A stretch of 58,080 nt of DNA from positions 1 to 58,080 of the forward strand of contig JAVEDU010000052.1 of the NCBI GenBank assembly GCA_030840805.1, given 5' to 3'. Below, piece by piece: positions 18,231-26,682 of the stretch. A program made the position numbers and the translations under genes. Numbering within the stretch: position 1 is the first letter of the stretch; the number at the start of each line of letters is the position of its first letter. Source of the DNA: Actinomycetota bacterium (GTDB lineage Bacteria; Actinomycetota; Actinomycetes; Mycobacteriales; HKI-0501). The notes beneath the pieces were generated by a model. That model did not search any database. It was not told where the DNA came from and saw only the letters and a program-made list of their open reading frames with translations.

Positions 18231-19616
18231 TCAGGTCGCGCGGCTCCACAGGGTCGCGGTGGGACTGTCCGCAGTGAGGTGGAGGTCCGCGGAGCGGACC
18301 GCCGCGAAGGACGGCCGGGGCAGCCAGGTGCGGTCCAGCAGGAACGCGCGCGAGAGGTCGGTCACCGTGACGGTCGCCCCGCTGTCGGTGTCTCCGGGGA
18401 CGCGGGTGACCGAGATCCGCTCGATGTCGCCGGAGCCGACGCCCTGCGGCAGCTCCACCGTGGTCGCCGCCGGGCCGTCGCGGGAGATCGACCAGCTCGC
18501 GATGCCGTGATCGGAGCGGTACGTCGCCGGGTCGCCGTGCAGCTTGACGACCACCGCGAGCCCGGGGCCGGACCCCGGCTGCCGCGCGGGCCCGGTGCTC
18601 CCGGCGATCTCGAGGTACAGGTAGTCCCGCTGGTCGCCCATCGCCGGAGTGGCCGGGTCGGACGGCTTCTCCACCCCGCCCTCGCGGACCATCTCGTCGG
18701 CCATCACCCGGTACGTCCACGGGTTCTGGTCCATCAGGTACTCGCGGGCCCGGTTTCCCGGGCGGCTGTCGTCCACGGGCAGGGCGAAGCGCATCGTCCC
18801 GTCCACGGTCTGGCACAGGTTGTTGTTGGTGGTGCAGGTCTGGAGCACCGGGTGGTCCCGCTCGTATCGGCCGGTGAACGGCACGGTCTGGTGGTCCGGC
18901 CCCTGGTAGAACGCCTGCCCGGGCACGCGGTGTCCGGCGGCGTCCACGACCACCGAGTAGGTCCACTCGATGTCGGTCGTGCGTCCCCACCGCGCCATCA
19001 GCGCGGGCCCGGTGGTGCCGCCGTCCTCGTTGCTCCACACCACCGAGTAGGTGATCCGGCGGCGGCCGGGGAGCGGACCGTCCCACACCTCGTGCCAGGC
19101 CAGCAGCGGGGTGTCGGTGCGAGCGTTCTGGGTCGGCCCGCCGAACGCGGGCAGGCTGCGGCCGAACAGCACCGGCGCGTGCTGCCGGATGATCGCCTCC
19201 ATCGTCCGGGGCGCGGCGACGGACATCCCGAGGTCGGTCAGCACCACGACCCGGGCGTGGGGTGAGCTGCGGTCGGCCGCGAGGCGGAAGCGCACCTGGT
19301 GCCGCCCGTGGCCGAGGCGGCCCAGGGCCACCCCGCGCGGGGTCGGGCGTCCGCTCATGACGACCAGGTCACCGGCGTACCGGCCGTCGACGTCGACCGA
19401 GACGACCGCGGACTCCCGGCCGGGGACGGCCCAGGAGATTCCGGGTGCCGCGGTGGTCAGGGTGAGCAGACCCTCGCCGCCGCCCGCGGTCACGGTGACC
19501 GTGACCGCGCGGTCCCGGGTCACGACGACACGCGTGTTGGCGACCGACGGGGTCACGGTGGAGAAGACGGACACGAGCGACACCAGGACGACGACGGCGA
19601 GCTGGTACCTGCGCAT
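18231..19616 (-). CDS. Secreted protein of unknown function
   Basis: A 461-residue protein with a typical Sec signal peptide (MRRYQLAVVVLVSLVSV, cleavage likely after PSVA near residue 26). The mature part is beta-rich. Between residues ~140 and 340 it has motifs HAPVLFGRSLPAFGG, DTPLLAWHEVWDG, YSVVWSNEDGGT and RYERDHPVLQTC plus a cysteine pair (TCTTNNNLC) that may form a disulphide. I recognise no enzyme family. The HAPVLFGR...YSVVWSNEDGG pattern suggests a conserved surface or binding protein found with other actinobacteria, but this is a guess. It is transcribed towards the MHS transporter. Confidence 0.75.
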   Translation of the reverse strand: MRRYQLAVVVLVSLVSVFSTVTPSVANTRVVVTRDRAVTVTVTAGGGEGLLTLTTAAPGISWAVPGRESAVVSVDVDGRYAGDLVVMSGRPTPRGVALGRLGHGRHQVRFRLAADRSSPHARVVVLTDLGMSVAAPRTMEAIIRQHAPVLFGRSLPAFGGPTQNARTDTPLLAWHEVWDGPLPGRRRITYSVVWSNEDGGTTGPALMARWGRTTDIEWTYSVVVDAAGHRVPGQAFYQGPDHQTVPFTGRYERDHPVLQTCTTNNNLCQTVDGTMRFALPVDDSRPGNRAREYLMDQNPWTYRVMADEMVREGGVEKPSDPATPAMGDQRDYLYLEIAGSTGPARQPGSGPGLAVVVKLHGDPATYRSDHGIASWSISRDGPAATTVELPQGVGSGDIERISVTRVPGDTDSGATVTVTDLSRAFLLDRTWLPRPSFAAVRSADLHLTADSPTATLWSRAT

Positions 19617-20129
19617 CCGGCGACCCCCTCTCGGTGGTTCCTGCCGATGGTGACGGCACGACGTGGCGGGTGTACCAACCCGAGGTGACGAACGGGGAAC
19701 CGGTTCGGTGCCCGTCTGCTCTGTCGATCACGGTTTCGTGCCGGACCTGTCGGCGTGTCGCGGCGACACCCGCACGATCGGCGGCGCGCCCGGCGGGTGA
19801 GGCGGTACCGGCGCCCGGCGAGCAGCAGCTGCCGAGGCCGGACGGCACGACCGACCACCGGGTACCGCTGGGGGACGCTCAAGGCCGTCGGCTGTCGCGG
19901 GACCGCGAGCATCGAGGCCACGGCAGCGGCGGCTGGCCGCTCGCCACGGTCACCGAGGAGCTGCGGGCCTCGGATGCGTACGTGCGGGACCGCCTGGCGC
20001 AGCTCTGACCGCGTCCGGCACCTTGCTCCGCGGACCCCGGGCTACTACACCGGAGCGTGTACCTCCCCGGGCGGTGCCTGCCGCGCCCTCCGTGTGGGAG
20101 CGTGTGCCGGGAAAATCGAGGGGGAAGCG
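19617..20129. other. Intergenic gap with no confident gene
   Basis: 513 bases between the divergently oriented secreted-protein gene and a GAF-ANTAR gene. A 124-codon frame on the plus strand (19634-20008) ends GGWPLATVTEELRASDAYV but has no clear ribosome binding site or recognisable family, so I do not call it. The perfect ten-base palindrome GAACCGGTTC lies near 19708. The final bases carry the GAF-ANTAR leader with GAGGGGGAAG. Confidence 0.4.
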
Positions 20130-20846
20130 ATGACGGAGACGAGCGCCGCGATCGGCGCCGACGCGCTGCTGGAGCTGGCGGCGATCGTGTACGGCGGGGA
20201 GACCCTGCAGTCCGTGCTGGACCGCGTCGTCGGGGTGGCCGTGCGTACCCTGCCGGGCGCGGACAGCGTGTCGGTGACGTTGATCCGCGACGAGGAGCCG
20301 TGCACCGCGGCGTTCTCCGGTCAGCTGGCGCTCGACGCGGACGAGATGCAGTACGAGCGCGGGTACGGGCCCTGCATGGACGCCGGCCGGGCGGGCGTGG
20401 TGCTGCGCGTCGACGACATGCGCACCGAGGAGCGCTGGCCGGACTACGCCGTCGCGGCGAGCGCCCACGGGGTGCTGAGCTCCCTCTCGGTGCCGCTGCC
20501 GATCCAGGACCGGTACATCGGCGCCCTGAACATCTACGCCACCGAGCCGGACGCGTTCGGGGAGAACGTGGTCGCGGCCGCGCAGCTCATCGCGTCGTAC
20601 GCGGCGGTCGCCGTGCACAACGCCCAGACGTTCACCCGGACCGCCGAGCTGGCGCAGGAGCTCACCAGGGCGATGGCGAGCCGCGCGGTCATCGAGCAGG
20701 CCAAGGGCATCGTCATGCACGAGCGCCGGTGTACCGCGGACGAGGCGTTCGCGCTGCTGACCCGGGTGTCCCAGCAGGCGAACATCAAGCTGCGGGACAT
20801 CGCCGCGGAGATGGTGGCGCAGACCGCCCGACCCTCCTCAGGGTGA
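20130..20846 (+). CDS. GAF and ANTAR domain-containing protein
   Basis: The third GAF-ANTAR regulator of the window, 238 residues. GAF domain at about residues 20-165, with the family motif YERGYGPCMDAGRAGVVL and SLSVPLPIQDRYIGALN. The ANTAR domain occupies the last ~60 residues, starting SRAVIEQAKGIVMHERR. The ATG at 20130 has GAGGGGGAAG upstream. The TGA stop codon is part of the left arm of a 54-base palindrome that separates it from the convergent IclR gene. Signal and RNA targets unknown. Confidence 0.9.
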   Translation: MTETSAAIGADALLELAAIVYGGETLQSVLDRVVGVAVRTLPGADSVSVTLIRDEEPCTAAFSGQLALDADEMQYERGYGPCMDAGRAGVVLRVDDMRTEERWPDYAVAASAHGVLSSLSVPLPIQDRYIGALNIYATEPDAFGENVVAAAQLIASYAAVAVHNAQTFTRTAELAQELTRAMASRAVIEQAKGIVMHERRCTADEAFALLTRVSQQANIKLRDIAAEMVAQTARPSSG

Positions 20847-20896
20847 TCACCACCGGTTTTTCGGGGCTCCAGCGCCGGAAAACCGGTGGTGATCAC
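20843..20896. repeat. Family B palindrome; bidirectional terminator candidate
   Basis: Two 22-base arms, GTGATCACCACCGGTTTTTC... and its near-perfect complement (one G-T mismatch), flank a ten-base loop. The left TGATCA contains the TGA stop of the GAF-ANTAR gene and the right one contains, on the other strand, the TGA stop of the IclR gene. The same GTGATCACCACCG arms recur at 37627 and 37727. A hairpin this long between convergent genes should terminate transcription in both directions. Confidence 0.85.
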
Positions 20897-21645
20897 GGGG
20901 CGGGGACAGGGGTGTCGGCCGCCGAGATGAGCGCCAGCTCGCCGTCGATCGCCGCCGCGGTGGCCCGCAGCGACGGCAGCACGCCGAGCAGGTCCTGACG
21001 CCGGAACCGGGCCGTCGGGGCGGCCACGGTGACCGCCGCGACCGCCCGCCCGTCGGCGTCGTGGACCGCGACGCCCAGGGCGACGACCCCGCGTTCGCTC
21101 TCCTCGACGTTCAGGCCGTAGCCGCGGCGGCGGGTGGTCGCCACGTCCCGCAGCAGTGCGTCCCGCGCCGGGTCCTCCTCGTAGAGCACCGACACGGTCG
21201 CGTCGGACAGCTCGGCGAGCAGCGCCTTCCCGCCGGAGGTGGTGTGGGCGGGCAGCACCATGCCCGTCCGCGAGCCGACCCGCAGCATCTGCGTTCCCTC
21301 CACCCCGTCGATGAACCGCACCTGGCGCCCCGCGCGCACCACCAGGTGGACGGTCTCGCCGATCTCGGCGTTGAGGCGTTCCAGCCGGTCGCGGACGAGC
21401 GGCGCCAGCCCCAGCACATACGCGGCCGATCCCAGCTCCGCGCAGGCCGGGCCCGGCCGGTACGCCCGGCCGCTGTCCTGCACGACGAAGCCGCGGTGCC
21501 GCAGCGAGGCCAGCAGGCGGTGCGCCGTGGAGTGGGCGACCCCGAGCTCCTCGGCCACCTGCGTCACGCGGAGCACGCCGTCCCGCCGCAGCAGGAGCAG
21601 CACCCGCAGCGCGTTGTCCACCGAGTCCAGCCCATCTTTCCGCAT
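20893..21645 (-). CDS. IclR family transcriptional regulator of the gentisate operon
   Basis: A 250-residue regulator: winged helix-turn-helix at residues ~8-65 (VTQVAEELGVAHSTAHRLLASL) and an IclR effector-binding domain beyond, with MVLPAHTTSGGKALLAEL near residue 130. It lies divergently from the gentisate dioxygenase gene with a 77-base gap, the usual position for the regulator of aromatic-acid catabolic operons. Likely ligand: gentisate or 3-hydroxybenzoate (inference). Its stop codon is inside the family B palindrome. Confidence 0.9.
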   Translation of the reverse strand: MRKDGLDSVDNALRVLLLLRRDGVLRVTQVAEELGVAHSTAHRLLASLRHRGFVVQDSGRAYRPGPACAELGSAAYVLGLAPLVRDRLERLNAEIGETVHLVVRAGRQVRFIDGVEGTQMLRVGSRTGMVLPAHTTSGGKALLAELSDATVSVLYEEDPARDALLRDVATTRRRGYGLNVEESERGVVALGVAVHDADGRAVAAVTVAAPTARFRRQDLLGVLPSLRATAAAIDGELALISAADTPVPAP

Positions 21646-21722
21646 GAAAGAACCCTAGGGCATTGCTCTGTCGCATGGCGGAACTCCGTCGTACGGTCCT
21701 GCCATCGACACGGAGGGACGCG

Positions 21723-22784
21723 ATGGACGAGGACGAGGCCCTGCGGCGGCTGTACGCCGACTTCGACGCCGCGGGCATGCAGCCGCTGTGGCGGGTCCGG
21801 GAGGGGCTGATGCCCGACCGGCCCACGCCCCGGGCCGTCCCGCACGCCTGGCACTGGAAGGACCTCTACCCGCTCGCGCGGCGCGCCGGTGACCTCGTAC
21901 CGGTCGGCCGCGGCGGCGAGCGTCGGGCGATCGCGCTCGGCAATCCCGGGCTGGGCGGCGAACCGTTCACCACGCCGACGCTGTGGGCGGCCGTGCAGTA
22001 CCTCGGCCCCCAGGAGGTGGCCCCCGACCACCGGCACTCACAGAGCGCGTTCCGTTTCGTGCTGGAGGGTGAGGGCGTGTGGACGGTCGTCGACGGCGAC
22101 CCCGTGGCGATGCGCCGCGGCGACCTGCTGCTGACGCCCGGGATGGCGTTCCACGGCCACCACAACACGCGCGACGCGCCGATGGCATGGCTCGACGGCC
22201 TCGACATCCCGATCGCGGGGTACCTCGACGCGCAGTTCTTCGAGTTCGGTCCCGACGACGTCGTGGACCGCTCGACGCCGGCCACGTCCCGGTCCGAACG
22301 CCTGTGGGGGCGACCCGGCCTGCGCCCGATCGGCGGTCCGGAGCCGAAGGCCAGTTCGCCGCTCTGCGCGTACCGCTGGGAGTTCACCGACGCGGCGTTG
22401 GCCGACCAGCTCGCGCTGGAGGCCGAGGGTCGTCCGTCCACGGTGGAACCCGGCCACGCGGCCGTGCGGTTCAGCAACCCCGCGACCGGCGGGGACGCCC
22501 TCGTGACGATGCGGACGGAGATGCACCGCCTCGCCGCCGGATGCACCACCACCGGCCGTCGTGAGGTCGGCTCGTCGGTGTGGCAGGTCTTCGACGGTGC
22601 CGGCGCGTTCGTGCTCGACGGCCACCGCACCGAGGTGCGGCGCGGTGACGTCGTCGCGGTGCCCTCGTGGTGCCACGTGGTGGTCGAGGCCGCCGAGCCG
22701 TTCGACCTGTTCCGCTTCTCGGACGCTCCGATCATCGAGCGCCTGAACCTCGCCCGCACCCAGCTCGACGGAGGCAACTCGTGA
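21723..22784 (+). CDS. Gentisate 1,2-dioxygenase
   Basis: A 353-residue bicupin, non-haem iron dioxygenase that opens the ring of gentisate to give maleylpyruvate. The first cupin has the iron ligands in APDHRHSQSAFRFVLEG (H103, H105) and GVWTVVDG; the second cupin lies at residues ~240-335 with QVFDGAGAFVLDG and PSWCHVVVE. Length fits the family (340-390). ATG at 21723 has GGAGGG nearby. First gene of a four-gene operon; its stop overlaps the next GTG start (GTGA). The three following enzymes complete the mycothiol-dependent gentisate route and the supply of gentisate from 3-hydroxybenzoate. Confidence 0.92.
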   Translation: MDEDEALRRLYADFDAAGMQPLWRVREGLMPDRPTPRAVPHAWHWKDLYPLARRAGDLVPVGRGGERRAIALGNPGLGGEPFTTPTLWAAVQYLGPQEVAPDHRHSQSAFRFVLEGEGVWTVVDGDPVAMRRGDLLLTPGMAFHGHHNTRDAPMAWLDGLDIPIAGYLDAQFFEFGPDDVVDRSTPATSRSERLWGRPGLRPIGGPEPKASSPLCAYRWEFTDAALADQLALEAEGRPSTVEPGHAAVRFSNPATGGDALVTMRTEMHRLAAGCTTTGRREVGSSVWQVFDGAGAFVLDGHRTEVRRGDVVAVPSWCHVVVEAAEPFDLFRFSDAPIIERLNLARTQLDGGNS

Positions 22785-23605
22785 AACTCGCCACCCTGCG
22801 CACCCCGGACGGCAATGTCGCGGTCCGGGTGGACGGTGACACCGGCATCGAGCTCGGCGTGACCGATGTCGGCCAACTGCTCGCGATGCCGGAGTGGGAC
22901 GCCCGGGTGCATGCCGCGGACGGCCCCCGCCACGCGATCGCCGAGGCCGACTTCGCCCCGGTCGTGCCGGCGCCGGGCAAGATCCTGTGCGTCGGGCTGA
23001 ACTACCGGAACCACATCCGCGAGATGGGACGGGACCTGCCCGAGTACCCGACGCTGTTCGCCAAGTTCACGCCGGCGCTGATCGGCGCGTACGACCCGAT
23101 CGTGCTGCCCGCGGTCTCCGACGCGATGGACTGGGAGGCCGAGCTGGCCGTCGTGATCGGACGGGCGGTCCGGCACGGCTCGGCCGAGGAGGCGCGCGCC
23201 GCGATCGCCGGGTATGCCGTCCTCAACGACGTCACCGCCCGCGACTGGCAGAACCGGACCCCGCAGTGGCTGCAGGGCAAGACGTTCGAGGGCACCACGC
23301 CGTTCGGACCGTACCTCGTCACCCCGGACGAGGCCGGCGAGGGGCTCGCGATCGGCTGCGACGTCGACGGCGAACAGATGCAGGACAGTGACACGGCGGA
23401 CCTCGTCTTCGACCCGGTCGAGCTGATCCGGTACATCTCCACGATCCTCACGCTCTCGCCGGGCGACGTCATCGCCACGGGTACGCCGGGCGGCGTGGGC
23501 CACGCCCGCGACCCCAAGCGGTACCTGCGGGACGGCGCCGTGCTCACCACCCGCATCGAGGGGCTGGGCGAGTGCCGCAACCCGTGCCGGTCGGAGAAGC
23601 CGTGA
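22781..23605 (+). CDS. Fumarylpyruvate hydrolase (fumarylacetoacetate hydrolase family)
   Basis: A 274-residue cytoplasmic hydrolase expected to split fumarylpyruvate into fumarate and pyruvate, the last step of the gentisate pathway. The FAH fold is shown by ILCVGLNYRNHIREMG near residue 67, the metal-binding DWEAELAVVIG near residue 112, and the C-terminal GDVIATGTPGGVG. The GTG start at 22781 overlaps the dioxygenase stop by four bases and has GGAGG upstream. The FAH family also contains other 2-oxo acid hydrolases; the assignment rests on the operon context. Confidence 0.9.
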   Translation: MKLATLRTPDGNVAVRVDGDTGIELGVTDVGQLLAMPEWDARVHAADGPRHAIAEADFAPVVPAPGKILCVGLNYRNHIREMGRDLPEYPTLFAKFTPALIGAYDPIVLPAVSDAMDWEAELAVVIGRAVRHGSAEEARAAIAGYAVLNDVTARDWQNRTPQWLQGKTFEGTTPFGPYLVTPDEAGEGLAIGCDVDGEQMQDSDTADLVFDPVELIRYISTILTLSPGDVIATGTPGGVGHARDPKRYLRDGAVLTTRIEGLGECRNPCRSEKP

Positions 23606-24261
23606 GGAGGTGGCTCACCGGCGGTGAGCGGTTCTTCCTGGCCCGGATCCCGGCCGACCTGACGGCCCCGTCGCTGCTCCCGGGGTGGACCCGCGCCCAT
23701 GTCGTGGCGCACCTGGTCGGCAGCTGTGAGGCACTGGGGAACCTGCTGCACTGGGCGCGTACCGGGGTCGAGACGCCGATGTACGCGAGCGTCGAGGTTC
23801 GCGCCGCCGACATCGAGCGCCGCGCCGCGCTCCCTGCCGCCGAGCTGACCGCCGCCGCGACGACGGGCTCCGAGCGGCTCCTCGCCGCGGTCGACGCGAT
23901 GCCCGCCGGGGCCTGGGACGCGACCGTCCGGACGATCCAGGGCCGGCCGGTCCCCGCGTCGGAGGTGCTCTGGATGCGGAGCCGGGAGACCTGGATCCAC
24001 GCGGTGGACCTCGCCGCCGGGGCCGGTTTCGGCGACCTCCCGGCGGAGCTGACCGACGCGCTGCTCACCGAGATCGCCGCCCGCAACGACGCGAACGACC
24101 AGTGCCCCGGCGTGACGCTGGCGCCGTCCGACCGGGACCGGACCTGGGAGTTCGGGCCCGGCGACCGCCAGGCCGTCCGGGGTACGGCGGGCGAGCTCTG
24201 CGGCTGGATGCTGGGGCGGCCGTCCACGGTGGACGGTCCCGTGCTGCCGAGGTGGCTGTGA
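23602..24261 (+). CDS. Mycothiol-dependent maleylpyruvate isomerase
   Basis: About 219 residues, DinB-like fold. It isomerises maleylpyruvate to fumarylpyruvate with mycothiol as cofactor in actinobacteria. The N-terminal PSLLPGWTRAHVVAHLVG and the later RSRETWIHAVDLAAG supply the His, Glu and His metal ligands typical of this family. I take the GTG at 23602 as start because GGAGAAG precedes it and it makes the same four-base GTGA overlap as its neighbours; a GTG ten codons upstream (23572) is the alternative. Third gene of the operon. The mycothiol dependence places the organism among the Actinomycetota. Confidence 0.88.
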   Translation: MRRWLTGGERFFLARIPADLTAPSLLPGWTRAHVVAHLVGSCEALGNLLHWARTGVETPMYASVEVRAADIERRAALPAAELTAAATTGSERLLAAVDAMPAGAWDATVRTIQGRPVPASEVLWMRSRETWIHAVDLAAGAGFGDLPAELTDALLTEIAARNDANDQCPGVTLAPSDRDRTWEFGPGDRQAVRGTAGELCGWMLGRPSTVDGPVLPRWL

Positions 24262-25412
24262 CGAGCGAGCACCTCGTCGTCGGCGGTGGCATCGGGGGGC
24301 TCGCCACGGCGCTCGCCGTCGCGCGTACCGGCCGGCCGGTACGGGTGCTCGAACGCGCTGCCGAGTTCGGGGAGGTCGGGGCGGGCATCCAGCTGGCGCC
24401 GAACGCGACCCGGGTCCTGGACCGGCTCGGCGTCCTCGACGAGCTGCGGGAGGTGGGGGTGCTGCCCCGGCGGCTCGTCCTCGCCGACGCGGTGGCGGGC
24501 CACGAGCTGACCGCGCTGGACCTGACCGACTTCCCGGGGCGGTACGGCGCGCCCTATGTCGTGGCGCACCGCACCGACGTCCACCGCATCCTGCTGGACG
24601 CGTGCCGGGCCGCCGGGGTGGCGCTGGAGACCGGCGCGGACGTGACGGACGTCCGGGACACCGGCGGCGGGGTGGAGGTGACCTGCGCCGACGGGCGGGT
24701 CCACCGTGGCGCGGCCGCCGTCGGGGCGGACGGGCTGCGGTCCCGGGTGCGGCGGCAGTTCTCCGACGACGAGCCGATCTGCTCCGGGTACGTCGCCTAC
24801 CGCGGCGCCGTGCCGATGGACCAGGTGAGCCGGCACGCCGACCTGCGCGATGTCGTGGCGTGGGTGGGGCCGGGGCTGCACCTCGTCCAGTACCCGCTGC
24901 GGTCGGGGTCGATGTACAACCAGGTCGCGGTGTTCCGCAGCGACGCCTACACCCGCGGCGAGGCGGACTGGGGCACCCCGGCCGAGCTGACGGAGAGGTT
25001 CGCGGTCTGCTGCGACCACGTGCGGGAGTCCACCCCGCTCCTCGGCCGGGACCAGCGCTGGCCGATGTACGACCGGGAGCCGATCGCGACGTGGGCGAAG
25101 GGCCGGGTGGCGCTGCTCGGCGATGCCGCGCACCCGATGGTGCAGTACCTGGCGCAGGGCGCCTGCCAGGCGCTGGAGGACGCCGCCGTGCTCGCGGATG
25201 CGCTGGAACGGGACGACGTGGAGCCCGCGTTCCTCGCCTATCAGCAGGACCGGGCGCCGCGGGCCGCGCGGGTGCAGCGGACCGCGCGGACCTGGGGCCA
25301 GATCTGGCACGTCGACGGGGTGGCGAAGCTGCTGCGCGACGAGCTGTTCCGGCAGCGCGGCGAGCGGGACCACACGCACGTGGAGTGGCTGTACGGCCCA
25401 CCCCCGCGTTGA
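24258..25412 (+). CDS. FAD-dependent monooxygenase, probable 3-hydroxybenzoate 6-hydroxylase
   Basis: A 384-residue class A flavoprotein monooxygenase. It shows the FAD-binding LVVGGGIGGLATALAVART at the N-terminus, GADGLRSRVR in the middle, and the second FAD motif LLGDAAHPMVQYLAQGACQA near residue 290. Together with the downstream gentisate genes this makes 3-hydroxybenzoate 6-hydroxylase (NADH, O2; product gentisate) the best assignment; salicylate 5-type activity is less likely for this single-component fold. Its GTG overlaps the isomerase stop by four bases. Its own TGA stop falls inside the left arm of a family A palindrome. Confidence 0.85.
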   Translation: MTSEHLVVGGGIGGLATALAVARTGRPVRVLERAAEFGEVGAGIQLAPNATRVLDRLGVLDELREVGVLPRRLVLADAVAGHELTALDLTDFPGRYGAPYVVAHRTDVHRILLDACRAAGVALETGADVTDVRDTGGGVEVTCADGRVHRGAAAVGADGLRSRVRRQFSDDEPICSGYVAYRGAVPMDQVSRHADLRDVVAWVGPGLHLVQYPLRSGSMYNQVAVFRSDAYTRGEADWGTPAELTERFAVCCDHVRESTPLLGRDQRWPMYDREPIATWAKGRVALLGDAAHPMVQYLAQGACQALEDAAVLADALERDDVEPAFLAYQQDRAPRAARVQRTARTWGQIWHVDGVAKLLRDELFRQRGERDHTHVEWLYGPPPR

Positions 25413-25468
25413 TCATGGGGCTTGCAACAGACACGCCGGCGTGTCGTGCCGAAAACCCCATGATCAAC
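25408..25468. repeat. Family A palindrome, copy 1
   Basis: Outer arms GTTGATCATGGGG and CCCCATGATCAAC are exact complements (13 bases). An inner perfect palindrome GACACGCCGGCGTGTC lies at 25430-25445. The stop codon of the monooxygenase is the TGA in the left arm. Related copies occur at 27697, 41602 and 58045. Nothing recognisable lies between it and the PspC gene at 25618. Confidence 0.85.
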
Positions 25469-25617
25469 CTCGAAGGGCGCGGGGGCACCCGAGGCTGTAC
25501 CGGGCGACCCTGAGCCGGAGTCTCGGGGTCGGACCGGGGTTGATCCCCGATGCCCCGGCGATGCCGCTCGCCGCATCCTGACGGGGTCGAGTTGCCACCC
25601 GAAGGGAAGACCCCCTC

Positions 25618-25863
25618 ATGGAGACCATCCAGATCACGTTCGCCCGCCGGGGGCTGGTCCGGCCGCGGCAGGACCGGGTCCTCGCCGGAGTCTGTGCCGG
25701 GCTGGGCCGGCGCTTCGGCATCGACCCGTGGCCGGCACGGCTGCTGTTCGTGCTGATCCTGCTCGTGGTCCCGGGCAGCCAGATCCTGCTCTATCCGCTG
25801 CTGTGGATCCTCATGCCGCCCGAGCAGCGGGTCGCGGAGCCGGTCTCCGCGCCGGGGTCCTGA
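25618..25863 (+). CDS. PspC domain protein
   Basis: An 81-residue membrane protein. The PspC signature RPRQDRVLAGVCAGLGRRFGI lies at residues ~14-35, followed by a hydrophobic helix (LLFVLILLVVPGSQILLYPL) and a short PPEQR tail. PspC-type proteins are linked to envelope stress responses; many actinobacteria carry stand-alone copies like this. The ATG has GAAGGGAAG upstream. Stands alone between the gentisate operon and the convergent dedA-like gene. Confidence 0.88.
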   Translation: METIQITFARRGLVRPRQDRVLAGVCAGLGRRFGIDPWPARLLFVLILLVVPGSQILLYPLLWILMPPEQRVAEPVSAPGS

Positions 25864-25879
25864 TCGTCCGGTCGCCGGG

Positions 25880-26524
25880 TCAGGAGACGCCGGCGCGGGC
25901 CTTGCGCACCCGCTTCACCACGAACCGGACGAGCAGCAGGGCGATGATCACGACCACGGCGTAGTTGAGCGGGTCGCTGTAGCGGCCGACGTTCTGCCAA
26001 CGGTCACCGAGCTGGTAACCACCCACGATGAAGATGCTGTTCCAGACCGCGCTGCCGAGCAGGGTGAAGAGGGAGAACTGCCACAGCGGCATCCGTTCCA
26101 CCCCCGCCGGGATCGAGATGAGGCTGCGGACGATCGGTACGCACCGTCCGATCAGGACGGCGGCGGGGCCGTACCGCCGGAACCAGTCCTCGGCCTTGTC
26201 CACATCGGAGACGTCCACGAGCGGCAACCGGTCGACGATCGTCCGCAACCGGTCGCGGCCGAGCCACGCGCCGAGCAGGTACAGGGCGAGGGCGCCGACG
26301 TACGAGCCGAGCGTCGCGCCGACGATGGCCAGCCAGAGGCTCATCTTCCCCTGGCTGGCGACATAACCGGCCAGCGGCAGGATCACCTCGCTCGGCAGCG
26401 GCGGGAACAGGTTCTCCGCGGCGACGAGCAGTCCGACCCCGGTCGCACCGAGGCGCTCCACCACGTCGACCGCGAATCCCGCCAGACCGGTGAGCTCGGA
26501 GCCGCCGGATGCCGCGAGTGCCAT
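25880..26524 (-). CDS. DedA family membrane protein
   Basis: A 214-residue integral membrane protein of the DedA (SNARE-associated/VTT) family, which includes flippases for undecaprenyl phosphate and phospholipids. Conserved features are ENLFPPLPSEVILPLAGY near residue 38, ATLGSYVGALALYLLGAWLG near residue 70, the DKAEDWFRRYGPAAVLIGRCVPIVRSLISIPAG block near residues 108-140, and four or five hydrophobic segments. Start ATG at 26524. It is convergent with the PspC gene, 16 bases apart. Confidence 0.9.
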   Translation of the reverse strand: MALAASGGSELTGLAGFAVDVVERLGATGVGLLVAAENLFPPLPSEVILPLAGYVASQGKMSLWLAIVGATLGSYVGALALYLLGAWLGRDRLRTIVDRLPLVDVSDVDKAEDWFRRYGPAAVLIGRCVPIVRSLISIPAGVERMPLWQFSLFTLLGSAVWNSIFIVGGYQLGDRWQNVGRYSDPLNYAVVVIIALLLVRFVVKRVRKARAGVS

Positions 26525-26682
26525 GATCCCCCGTCGTGTCGTTGCTGTGGGTCACCAACATCGTACCGATGGTTCGCATGCTGTCGGCTGACGATCATGC
26601 TGTGCCACGCTCGACCCGGCCGCATCCGGAGCCGTTTGACGCGGGCGGCGCCGGGCAGAGGGTCCGGTTGAGGAGGCGCATC

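Noticed and set aside
19634-20008. 124-codon plus-strand frame
   Set aside because: Its end looks faintly protein-like, but there is no ribosome binding site, family or conserved motif. Left as unassigned gap.
21646-21722. Operator in the IclR-gentisate dioxygenase gap
   Set aside because: Only a short CTTTC-n5-GAAAG symmetry overlapping the IclR start codon was seen; too weak to call.
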